Below are positions 8,392-15,552 of a stretch of 64,000 nucleotides of DNA, piece after piece. The stretch is from Actinomadura darangshiensis (GTDB taxonomy: Bacteria; Actinomycetota; Actinomycetes; Streptosporangiales; Streptosporangiaceae). A program made the position numbers and the translations under genes. Every line of letters starts with the position of its first letter. Within the stretch, counting starts at the first letter, position 1. The notes under the pieces were generated by a model. The model was not told where the DNA came from. It did no database searches and was given only the letters and a program-made list of their open reading frames with translations. Location of the stretch: positions 1 through 64,000 of the forward strand of contig NZ_SMKY01000004.1 of the NCBI RefSeq assembly GCF_004349235.1. The letters run 5' to 3'.

Positions 8392-9387
8392 ATGTCACTG
8401 TCACGAACGTTCTCAGCCGCGACCGCCTTCGGCATGACCGCCGTGCTGGCGCTCTCCGCCTGCGGTACCGGCTCCGGCGGCGGAGGGGACGGGCAGGAGG
8501 TCGACTTCGGCTACATCGGGGACTACAACGGCACCAGCCTGCTCGCCATCGCCAAGGACCAGAAGATCTGGGAGAAGCACGGCCTCAAGGTCAACGCCAA
8601 GGTGTTCACCAACGGCCCGCTGCAGATCCAGGCGCTCGGCACGGGCGACCTCGACGTCGGGTACATCGGCCCCGGCGCGTTCTGGCTGCCGGCCTCGGGC
8701 CAGGCGAAGATCATCGCGATGAACACCCTCGGCAACGCCGACCGGGTCATCGCGCAGGGCGGCACCACCTCACTGGCACAGCTCAGAGGCAAGACCGTCG
8801 GGGTGCCCGAAGGGACCTCGGGCGACATGATCCTCACTCTCGCCCTGAAGCAGGCGGGCCTCACGAAGAAGGACATCAAGGTCGTCAACATGGACCCCTC
8901 GACCATCGTGTCGGCCTTCTCGTCCAAGCGGATCCAGGCCGCGGGGTTCTGGTACCCGGCCATCGCGACGATCAAGAAGCAGGTCCCCGACCTGACCGAG
9001 CTGGCCAAGAACTCCGACTTCGAGTCGCAGATGGCCTTCCCGACCGCGTTCGTCGCGGGCAACAAGTTCGTCTCCGGCGACAAGGACAAGGCCGCGAAGA
9101 CCATCGCGGCGCTGCGCGAGGCGATGCAGTACCGCACCGCCCACATGGACAAGTCGATCGAGCTCACCGCGAAAATGCTCCATGCGCCGGCCGAGACGGT
9201 GAAGGCCGACGCCGCCAACGTCAAAGTGCTCTCCGTCGAGGAACTCGACACGATGACGAAGGACGGCACCATCGACAAGTGGCTCACCCGGATGGGCGGC
9301 TACTTCGTCGGCGCTGGCAAGCTCAAGTCGTCCCCCGACCCGAAGACCTACTACACGGGTGACCTGTTCACGGCGGGCGCCAAGTGA
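8392..9387 (+). CDS. NMT1/SsuA-like substrate-binding lipoprotein
   Basis: A 331-residue binding protein with an N-terminal lipoprotein signal, lipobox L-S-A-C at about residues 20-23, followed by a Gly-rich linker. It should be tethered outside the membrane and deliver ligand to the adjacent permease. NMT1-type fold features include DFGYIGDYNGTSLLAIAKDQ at the start, the ALGTGDLDVGYIGPGAFWLP block, and LRGKTVGVPEGTSGDMIL. Family members bind aliphatic sulfonates, taurine, nitrate, thiamin precursors or sulfate esters. Its stop overlaps the sulfatase GTG (GTGA), so binding protein and sulfatase are translationally coupled. That coupling is the strongest hint that the cargo is a sulfate ester. 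Confidence 0.9.
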   Translation: MSLSRTFSAATAFGMTAVLALSACGTGSGGGGDGQEVDFGYIGDYNGTSLLAIAKDQKIWEKHGLKVNAKVFTNGPLQIQALGTGDLDVGYIGPGAFWLPASGQAKIIAMNTLGNADRVIAQGGTTSLAQLRGKTVGVPEGTSGDMILTLALKQAGLTKKDIKVVNMDPSTIVSAFSSKRIQAAGFWYPAIATIKKQVPDLTELAKNSDFESQMAFPTAFVAGNKFVSGDKDKAAKTIAALREAMQYRTAHMDKSIELTAKMLHAPAETVKADAANVKVLSVEELDTMTKDGTIDKWLTRMGGYFVGAGKLKSSPDPKTYYTGDLFTAGAK

Positions 9388-10889
9388 CGAACCCGAGGAA
9401 CATCCTCTTCTTCATGACCGACCAGCACCGGGCCGACACCCTCGGCGCGTACGGCAACCGGCTGGCGGCGACGCCCGTCCTCGACGAGCTGGCGAGGAGC
9501 GGCACCCGCTTCGACCGGTGGTACACGCCGACCGCGATCTGCACACCGGCGCGCGCCAGCCTGCTCACCGGGCAGGCGCCGTTCCGGCACAAGCTGCTCG
9601 CCAACCACGAGCGCAACGTCGGCTACATCGAGGACCTCGCCGACGGACAGTTCACGTTCTCGCAGGCGCTGCGGGAGAAGGGCTACAACTGCGGCCTGAT
9701 CGGAAAGTGGCACGTCGGCACCGAGAAGACCGCCCGCGACTTCGGCTTCGACGGGCCGGACCTGCCAGGCTGGCACAATCCCGTGGACAATCCCGACTAC
9801 CTGGCCTACCTCGCCGAACACGACCTGCCCCCGTACGAGATCTCCGGCCGGATCCGCGGCACGCTGCCCAACGGCGGCCCCGGCAACCTGCTCGCCGCCC
9901 GGCTGCACCAGCCCGTGGAGGCGACGTTCGAGCACTACCTCGCCACCCGGGCGATCGAGACGCTGGAGCGGTACGCCGCCGACGCGCGGAACCGGGACAA
10001 GCCGTTCTTCCTGGCCCTGCACTTCTTCGGACCCCACCTGCCGTACATCCTGCCGGACGAGTTCTTCGACCTCTTCGACCCGGCCGACATCGAGCTGCCG
10101 CGCTCGGTCGCGGAGACCTTCCAGGGAAAGCCTCCGGTACAGAAGAACTACAGCGCCCACTGGACGTTCGACACCATGCCGATCGAGACCACGCGCAAGC
10201 TGATCGCCGTCTACTGGGGATACGTCGCGCTCATCGACCGGCAGATCGGCCGGGTCATGGACGCCATGGAGCGGCTCGGGCTCGTCGACGACACCGCGGT
10301 CTTCTTCACCTGCGACCACGGCGAGTTCACCGGTGCGCACCGGCTGCACGACAAGGGGCCGGCGATGTACGAGGACATCTACCGCACGCCGGGACTGCTG
10401 CGCGTGCCGGGCCGCCCCGACGGCGTGATCCGCGACGAGTTCGTGAGCCTGCTCGACTGCACCGCGACGATCCTCGAACTCGCGGGCCTCGACCCCAAGA
10501 CGGCCGTCGACTCGCGCAGTCTGCTGCCCCTGCTCGGCGGCGAGCGGGCCGAATGGGACGACGACATCGTGTGCGAGTTCCACGGCCACCACTTCCCCTA
10601 TCCCCAGCGGATGCTCCGCACGGACCGGTACAAGCTGGTGGTGAACCCCGACTCGGTCAACGAGCTCTACGACCTGGAGACAGATCCGGACGAGCTCCTG
10701 AACCGCTACGAACAGCCTGAGATGCGGGACGTCCGCACGAGCATGATGCGCCGCCTCTACACCGTGCTGCGTGACCGAGGCGACAACTTCTACCACTGGA
10801 TGACGTCCATGTACGACGTCGGCGAGGTGGCGTACGACCCCACGCTGAGCGGTCTGGACGAGGCCACCTACCAGAAGATCGACCAATGA
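9384..10889 (+). CDS. Type I (S1-family) sulfatase
   Basis: A 501-residue arylsulfatase-family enzyme. The formylglycine-generating signature C-T-P-A-R starts at Cys53, followed by ASLLTG; first metal ligands are probably D13-Q14 in FFMTDQHRAD. The second metal/sulfate cluster is TCDHGEFTGAHRLHDKG. The substrate sulfate ester is hydrolysed by the hydrated formylglycine made from Cys53. No signal peptide is present, so the enzyme is predicted cytoplasmic, unlike most polysaccharide sulfatases, and the adjacent importer would have to bring in the substrate. GTG 9384 overlaps the upstream stop; the stop overlaps the FGE ATG. Exact specificity (sugar sulfate, aryl sulfate, choline sulfate) cannot be read; the linked galT favours a sugar. 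Confidence 0.92.
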   Translation: MTNPRNILFFMTDQHRADTLGAYGNRLAATPVLDELARSGTRFDRWYTPTAICTPARASLLTGQAPFRHKLLANHERNVGYIEDLADGQFTFSQALREKGYNCGLIGKWHVGTEKTARDFGFDGPDLPGWHNPVDNPDYLAYLAEHDLPPYEISGRIRGTLPNGGPGNLLAARLHQPVEATFEHYLATRAIETLERYAADARNRDKPFFLALHFFGPHLPYILPDEFFDLFDPADIELPRSVAETFQGKPPVQKNYSAHWTFDTMPIETTRKLIAVYWGYVALIDRQIGRVMDAMERLGLVDDTAVFFTCDHGEFTGAHRLHDKGPAMYEDIYRTPGLLRVPGRPDGVIRDEFVSLLDCTATILELAGLDPKTAVDSRSLLPLLGGERAEWDDDIVCEFHGHHFPYPQRMLRTDRYKLVVNPDSVNELYDLETDPDELLNRYEQPEMRDVRTSMMRRLYTVLRDRGDNFYHWMTSMYDVGEVAYDPTLSGLDEATYQKIDQ

Positions 10890-11923
10890 CCGGGGGCACG
10901 GCGGCCGCGGCCTCGGGGCCGTCCGGGCCCCGCATCGACGAGATCGGCGCGGTCGGCCGACCGCGCCCAGGGCCGCCGTGCTGCTCACCGGCCCTCCGCC
11001 ACGACGGCCCGCAGCGGCCCCGGCCGATCGACCCGGGGCAGGCCCCCGCGGCCCCGCCCGCAGAGCAGTGCGCCGTTCCGGGCGGCCGGTTCCTCATGGG
11101 CGACCACCTCGGTGACGGCGACCCGGCCGACGGCGAGGGCCCGGTGCACGAGATCCGCGTCGACCCGTTCACCATCGACGCCACCGCGGTGACGAACAGC
11201 GCTTTCGCCGCGTTCGCCGATGCCACCGGCTACGTCACGGACGCGGAGGCGCACGGTTTCTCCGCCGTGTTCCACCTGGCCCTCGCGGCGCACCCCTCGG
11301 ACGTGATGGGGCAGGCCGCCGGCGCGCCCTGGTGGCTCGGCGTGCGCGGCGCGTCCTGGCGCAGCCCGGGCGGACGGCGCAGCGACCTCGACGGCTTGGA
11401 CGACCACCCTGTGGTGCACGTGAGCTGGGACGACGCGGTCGCCTACTGCACGTGGAGCGGGCGGCGGCTGCCCACCGAGGCCGAGTGGGAGTTCGCCTCC
11501 CGAGGCGGCCTCACCGGTGCTCGGTTCCCTTGGGGGGACGTGCTGCGGCCGGACGGCGTGTGGCGCACCAACATCTGGCAGGGCGACTTCCCGGTGCACA
11601 ACAGCGCCGAGGACGGCTGGGCGACCACCGCGCCGGTGCGGTCCTTCGCACCCAATGGCTACGGGCTCTGGCAGACGGTCGGAAACGTCTGGGAGTGGTG
11701 CGCCGACTGGTTCGACCCGTCCTACTACCGAGTCTCGCCGAGCGACAACCCGCGGGGTCCCGGCCGGGGCGCGGCGAGGGTGCTCCGCGGCGGCTCCTAT
11801 CTCTGCCATGACTCCTACTGCAACCGCTACCGCAATGCCGCCCGCTCCTCGAACACACCGGACTCGTCCATGGGGAACGCCGGATTCCGCACGGTTGCCA
11901 CGACCCGTCACGAGGAAGCATGA
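10886..11923 (+). CDS. Formylglycine-generating enzyme (FGE)
   Basis: A 345-residue sulfatase-modifying factor. It converts the sulfatase active-site Cys in CxPxR to C-alpha-formylglycine using O2, with copper in characterised aerobic FGEs. The FGE-sulfatase core begins CAVPGGRFLMGD and includes TEAEWEFASRGG and GNVWEWCADWFD. The decisive RVLRGGSYLCHDSYCNRYR block carries the two active-site cysteines (C307, C312, C-x4-C); many FGE-like proteins (EgtB, PvdO, NirV) lack them. The first 55 residues are Pro/Arg-rich and extra to the domain. No export signal is visible, matching the cytoplasmic sulfatase. It is coupled by ATGA overlaps at both ends, so maturase and client are made together. Confidence 0.95.
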   Translation: MTGGTAAAASGPSGPRIDEIGAVGRPRPGPPCCSPALRHDGPQRPRPIDPGQAPAAPPAEQCAVPGGRFLMGDHLGDGDPADGEGPVHEIRVDPFTIDATAVTNSAFAAFADATGYVTDAEAHGFSAVFHLALAAHPSDVMGQAAGAPWWLGVRGASWRSPGGRRSDLDGLDDHPVVHVSWDDAVAYCTWSGRRLPTEAEWEFASRGGLTGARFPWGDVLRPDGVWRTNIWQGDFPVHNSAEDGWATTAPVRSFAPNGYGLWQTVGNVWEWCADWFDPSYYRVSPSDNPRGPGRGAARVLRGGSYLCHDSYCNRYRNAARSSNTPDSSMGNAGFRTVATTRHEEA

Positions 11924-13002
11924 CGCCGCACAAGACCGCCACGACGCTCGCCGACGGACGGGAGCTGATCTACTTCGACCTCGGTGCCGGCGCACGGCGG
12001 GCGAGCACCGACACGCGGTCGCTGCCGCCGGTGAGCACGGCCGCGCAGATGCGGTGGGATCCGCTGCTCGAAGAGTGGGTCATGATGGCGTCGCACCGGC
12101 AGGACCGCACGTTCCTCCCTCCGGCCGGCGAGTGTCCCCTGTGCCCTTCGGCGAACGGGCGCCGGACGGAGATCGCCGCGGACGACTACGACGTCGTGGT
12201 CTTCGAGAACCGCTTTCCGAGCCTCTCGACCGGCGCGGTCCTGGACGGCGCCGGCGGCGACCACCCGCTGGTCGAGGTCCGCCCGGCCGCCGGGCGCTGC
12301 GAGGTGGTCTGCTTCTCCAGTGACCACTCCCGGAGGTTCGCCGACCTCACGCCGGGCCACGCACGGCTGGTCGTCGACGTGTGGGCGGACCGCACGGCGG
12401 CGCTGTCCGGCGTCAAGGGCGTCGAGCAGGTGTTCTGCTTCGAGAGCCGCGGAGAGGAGATCGGGGTGACCCTGTCCCACCCGCACGGCCAGATCTACGC
12501 CTACCCGTTCACGACGCCGCGGACGTCACGCATGTTCCAGGCGGCCGCGCAGCATCGGCGGCGTACCGGCGGAGACCTGCACACCGACGTGCTCCGCGCC
12601 GAGTGCCGGTCCGGCCTCCGTGTCGTCGCCGACAACGAGCACTGGGTGGCGTTCGTCCCGGCGGCGGCACGCTGGCCGCTGGAGGTCCACCTTTACCCGC
12701 GCCGCAGGGTGAAGTCCATCCCCGACCTCGACGACGCGGAGCGCGACGCACTGGTCTCGATCTACCTGGATCTGCTCGCGCGCCTCGACCGGATGTACGA
12801 CGGGCCGCTGCCCTACATCTCGGCGTGGCACCAGGGGCCGGTCGACGACCCTGACGACCTCGGCTACCTGCACCTGCAGCTCTTCTCGATACGGCGTTCC
12901 GCGGACAAGCTGAAATTCCTCGCCGGCTCCGAGTCGGGAATGGGCGCCTTCGTCACCGACACCCTCCCCGAGCAGGTGGCCCGCCGCCTGCGCGAGGTTT
13001 GA
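11920..13002 (+). CDS. galT: Galactose-1-phosphate uridylyltransferase
   Basis: A 360-residue HIT-superfamily enzyme that exchanges UMP between UDP-glucose and galactose-1-phosphate (Leloir pathway). Visible features are the zinc-site pair in GECPLCPS, VVFENRFPSL, the active-site H-P-H-G-Q at residues 187-191 (nucleophilic His is the second), and WPLEVHLYPRRRVKSIPDL. Length and order match bacterial GalT. The ATG overlaps the FGE stop. Its presence at the end of a sulfatase operon suggests the desulfated product is galactose or is converted to it. No complete galactokinase or epimerase is nearby; only a galactokinase scrap follows, so galactose-1-phosphate must come from elsewhere or the enzyme acts on another sugar phosphate. 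Confidence 0.92.
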   Translation: MTPHKTATTLADGRELIYFDLGAGARRASTDTRSLPPVSTAAQMRWDPLLEEWVMMASHRQDRTFLPPAGECPLCPSANGRRTEIAADDYDVVVFENRFPSLSTGAVLDGAGGDHPLVEVRPAAGRCEVVCFSSDHSRRFADLTPGHARLVVDVWADRTAALSGVKGVEQVFCFESRGEEIGVTLSHPHGQIYAYPFTTPRTSRMFQAAAQHRRRTGGDLHTDVLRAECRSGLRVVADNEHWVAFVPAAARWPLEVHLYPRRRVKSIPDLDDAERDALVSIYLDLLARLDRMYDGPLPYISAWHQGPVDDPDDLGYLHLQLFSIRRSADKLKFLAGSESGMGAFVTDTLPEQVARRLREV

Positions 13003-13085
13003 TCACCGTCCCCGAGCTCGACGCGGCGGTCGAGGCCGCGCTCGCCGCCGGTGCACTGGGAGCCAGGATGATCGGCGGCGGCTAG
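12999..13085 (+). pseudogene. galK: Galactokinase (galK) remnant, 28 codons
   Basis: Immediately after galT, a frame reading LITVPELDAAVEAALAAG then ALGARMIGGG runs into TAG 13083-13085. The final block matches the galactokinase/GHMP motif 3 region (G-A-x-G-A-R-M-T-G-G-G-F-G-G in intact enzymes), and P-E-L-D-x-x-x-E-x-A precedes it in actinobacterial GalK. Everything upstream of this block and everything after GGG is missing. The order galT-galK is the usual one, so this looks like a decayed or recombined galK. The stop is the same CTAG used by the convergent ROK kinase gene, marking the deletion edge. Confidence 0.75.
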
Positions 13086-13996
13086 GCGGGTGCGGGGTGG
13101 GGGGCCGGGAGCGCGCTTCGGGCGGCGCCGAGCAGGCCGGCGGAGCGGCCGAGCGCGGACGGCACCACGGTCAGCCGCTGGACGTAGTCCAGCGTGAGGA
13201 AACCGGCCAGGTGCGTGCGCAGCGGCGCGAACAGCAGCTCGCCGGCCGCGGCCACGCCGCCCCCGATCACGATGCGGTCCAGGTCGCACAGCGCGGTCGC
13301 GGCGGCGATGCCGCGGGCCAGCGCCTGGGTGCCCCGGTCGAACGCGGCGAGGGCGACGGCCTCGCCCCGGGCGGCGTCGGCGGAGAGGGCGCGGGCGTCG
13401 GCGCCCGTCCAGCCCTGGCCGCGCGCCCACCGGACCATGGACGGGCCGCTGGCGTAGGCCTCGACGCATCCGGTCGCACCGCAGGTGCAGGGCGGGCCCG
13501 CGGGGTCGGCGACGACGTGGCCGATGTGGCCGGCGTTGCCGCTGGGGCCCGGGTAGGCCGCACCGCCGAGGACGAGGCCGCCGCCGACGCCCGTGGAGAC
13601 GACGATCCCGAGCATCGACTCCACGCCGCGGCCCGCGCCGAGCCAGTGCTCGCCCAGCGCCGCCGCGATACCGTCCCCGACCAGGACGGAGGGGACGCCG
13701 GGCAGGATGGCGGCGACCAGGTCGAGCAGCCGGAAGTCCCGCCACGCCGGGATGTTCACCGGGCTCACGCGGCCGCGCCGCGGGTCGACCGGACCCGCGG
13801 AGGCCAGCCCGGCCGCGCGCGGGGACGCGCCCTCCGACACCGAGGTCAGCAGCCCGCTCATCGCCTCCTCGAGGAGGGCTTCGGTGGCCGGGGTGGCGAC
13901 TTCGGCCTGCCGGTGCACCCGGCCGTCCGCGCCGACCAGGCCGGCGCTGATCTTGGTGCCGCCGATGTCGACCGCGAGCACGACGTCATGGTCCAT
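13082..13996 (-). CDS. ROK-family sugar kinase
   Basis: A 304-residue cytoplasmic kinase without a DNA-binding domain. The ATP phosphate loop is VLAVDIGGTKISAGLV; the zinc motif is C-T-C-G-A-T-G-C-V-E; VSTGVGGGLVLGG is the ROK signature. The normally conserved Glu of the E-x-G-H sugar-binding motif is His here (NAGHIGH), so substrate preference may differ from glucokinase/NagK. ATG 13996 was chosen because AAGGA lies seven bases upstream; ATG 14002 is possible. It follows the ROK repressor by 39 bases in the same direction, so kinase and regulator form an operon. ROK kinases usually phosphorylate C6 hydroxyls, so it is not an obvious replacement for galactokinase. Confidence 0.85.
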   Translation of the reverse strand: MDHDVVLAVDIGGTKISAGLVGADGRVHRQAEVATPATEALLEEAMSGLLTSVSEGASPRAAGLASAGPVDPRRGRVSPVNIPAWRDFRLLDLVAAILPGVPSVLVGDGIAAALGEHWLGAGRGVESMLGIVVSTGVGGGLVLGGAAYPGPSGNAGHIGHVVADPAGPPCTCGATGCVEAYASGPSMVRWARGQGWTGADARALSADAARGEAVALAAFDRGTQALARGIAAATALCDLDRIVIGGGVAAAGELLFAPLRTHLAGFLTLDYVQRLTVVPSALGRSAGLLGAARSALPAPHPAPA

Positions 13997-14035
13997 GAAC
14001 ATTTCCTTGCTGAGGGCGAGGGGAGCGCGCTCTGA

Positions 14036-15277
14036 TCAGTCCTCGAGGAGCGCCGAGAGTTGGGGCGAGTAGGTGGCGTGCAGGACGAGGGACGCGGCGC
14101 CGACCACGGCGGCGTCGGGGCCGAGGGGCGACACCGCGGCGTCGGCGACCCGGACGTGGCGGGAGAGCGGCCTGGTCGCGAGGGCCTCGGTGACGGCGTC
14201 GAGGTAGAGCTTCTCGACGCGCCTGATGCCGTGGCCGCCCAGGACGATCAGGTCCACGTCGGCGATGGTGACGACATTGACGGCGACGGAGGCGACGAGT
14301 TCGGCGGCGTCGCCGATGACCGCGGTGGCGAGCGGGTCGCCCTGGACGGCGGCGTCGAGGACCGCCTCGTGGTCGACGGTGGCCGGCGCGTGCTGGAACG
14401 GCACCGCGAGCGTGCTGCCGGCGGGCTCCGCGGCGAGCCTGCGGTGCGTCTCGGCGACGATGGCGGCGGGGCTGACCAGGCTTTCCAGGCAGCCCCGGTT
14501 CCCGCAGTAGCAGCGCGGGCCGTCCGGTCGCACGGTCGTGTGCCCGAACTCCGCGGCGTTGAGCGAGCCGCCCCGGTGGACCTGGTGGCCCAGGATCAGC
14601 CCGCCGCCGATGCCGGTGCCGAAGAAGAAGTAGGCGAAGTTGGCGACCCCCCGGCCGGCGCCCGACCAGCGTTCGCCGATCGCGGCGGCGGTGGCGTCGT
14701 TGTCCAGCGTGACGGGCAGGCCGGTGGCCTCGCTCAGCAGCTGCTTCACCGGCACCCGCGACCAGTGGGCGAGCTTGGGCGGGGCGACGACCATGCCGCG
14801 GTCCTGGTCGATCGGGCCGGGGCTGGCCAGGCCGAGGCCGAGCACCCGCTCGCGCGGCACGTCGGCCGCGGCGAGGACGTCGCCGGCCAGGTCCGCCATG
14901 GCGGCGACGACCTCGGCCGGCCGGGCACCGGGCGGCGTCGGGCGGCGCCTCAGCTCCAGGGGGTGCCCGGCCAGGTCGACGACCACGCAGGCGAGCTCGA
15001 CCGGATCGAAGTGGAGCCCCACGGCGCTGCCGGCGTCGCTGTTGATGCGCAGCCTCGTCCGGGGCTTGCCGAGCCCCTGCACGCGGCGGGATCCGTCCTC
15101 GCGCACGATCCCCTCGTCGAGTAGCTTCCGCGTGATCCCGGAGACGGTCTGCGGCGTGAGTCCCGTGCGCTCGGCGATCTCGGCCCGGCTGATGCCGTCG
15201 GCGAGCTGGATCTGGTCCAGCACCACCGCCCGGTTGTAGCGGCCCACCTTGGGAAGATTCGTGCCTGCTCGCCGCAA
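14036..15277 (-). CDS. ROK/XylR-type transcriptional repressor
   Basis: A 413-residue regulator. The winged helix (AVVLDQIQLADGISRAEIAE, TPQTVSGITRKLLDEG) is followed by a ROK domain with intact EFGH and the zinc motif C-Y-C-G-N-R-G-C-L-E. TTG 15277 is preferred because GAGAGGA lies a few bases upstream. It is divergent from the MmsA/MmsB/ChvE importer, with a promoter and the inverted repeat TTGT-AAA-ACAA between them. It probably represses the importer and itself until a monosaccharide binds. Downstream, co-directional, is the ROK kinase. Confidence 0.9.
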   Translation of the reverse strand: MRRAGTNLPKVGRYNRAVVLDQIQLADGISRAEIAERTGLTPQTVSGITRKLLDEGIVREDGSRRVQGLGKPRTRLRINSDAGSAVGLHFDPVELACVVVDLAGHPLELRRRPTPPGARPAEVVAAMADLAGDVLAAADVPRERVLGLGLASPGPIDQDRGMVVAPPKLAHWSRVPVKQLLSEATGLPVTLDNDATAAAIGERWSGAGRGVANFAYFFFGTGIGGGLILGHQVHRGGSLNAAEFGHTTVRPDGPRCYCGNRGCLESLVSPAAIVAETHRRLAAEPAGSTLAVPFQHAPATVDHEAVLDAAVQGDPLATAVIGDAAELVASVAVNVVTIADVDLIVLGGHGIRRVEKLYLDAVTEALATRPLSRHVRVADAAVSPLGPDAAVVGAASLVLHATYSPQLSALLED

Positions 15278-15340
15278 CGAAGATCCTCTCTGCCCGGCAT
15301 CGGCCCCTGACCGGCGCCGACCCCATTCTGGCGGTTGCCT

Positions 15341-15370
15341 TTGACTTTGTAAAACAATTGGATTTAAGGT
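15341..15370 (+). promoter_or_regulatory. mmsA-operon promoter with overlapping inverted repeat
   Basis: TTGACT (15341-15346), 18-base spacer and TAAGGT (15365-15370) form a good sigma-70-like promoter for the plus-strand importer operon. The inverted repeat TTGT-AAA-ACAA (15347-15357) sits in the spacer, an ideal position for repression by the divergent ROK/XylR-type protein. Confidence 0.55.
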
Positions 15371-15471
15371 GCCATCAACGTAACGCGCGTCACACGCGTG
15401 CGCCCCGTCGGGTCACGCCGAACCCTCACGACCCACGGCCGAAGGCAACGCAGAGATCATCGGAGAAGTTG

Positions 15472-15552
15472 ATGTCAGAGGCACGCCGCGTCCCCCCGGG
15501 ACCGGACACGCGCAGCCGTGGCGGGCCGCGGAGCAGGGGGCATCGGGCATGA
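15472..15552 (+). CDS. 26-residue leader ORF coupled to mmsA
   Basis: A short frame, [18 protein letters not shown] then PRSRGHRA, has a convincing ribosome-binding site (GGAGAAG from 15462, about seven bases before the ATG). Its TGA overlaps the mmsA ATG as ATGA (15549-15552). mmsA itself has only a G-rich, weakly spaced site, so the leader could deliver ribosomes to mmsA. The peptide is Arg/Pro/Gly-rich with no recognisable domain. It may be a translational regulator in cis rather than a functional protein; absence of function is equally possible. Confidence 0.4.
   Translation: MSEARRVPPGPDTRSRGGPRSRGHRA

Noticed and set aside
6714-9387. Naming the importer ssuABC or tauABC
   Set aside because: Family motifs fit, but no FMN-dependent sulfonatase or TauD is linked and the sulfatase context argues for sulfate esters; symbols would overstate specificity.
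13082-13996. ROK kinase as functional replacement for galactokinase
   Set aside because: ROK kinases generally phosphorylate C6 rather than C1, so it would not supply the GalT substrate; no sequence evidence supports the replacement.
15361-15420. CGCGT-rich inverted repeats downstream of the mmsA promoter as a riboswitch or terminator
   Set aside because: Short GC-rich complementarity is common by chance here and no conserved aptamer pattern is visible.
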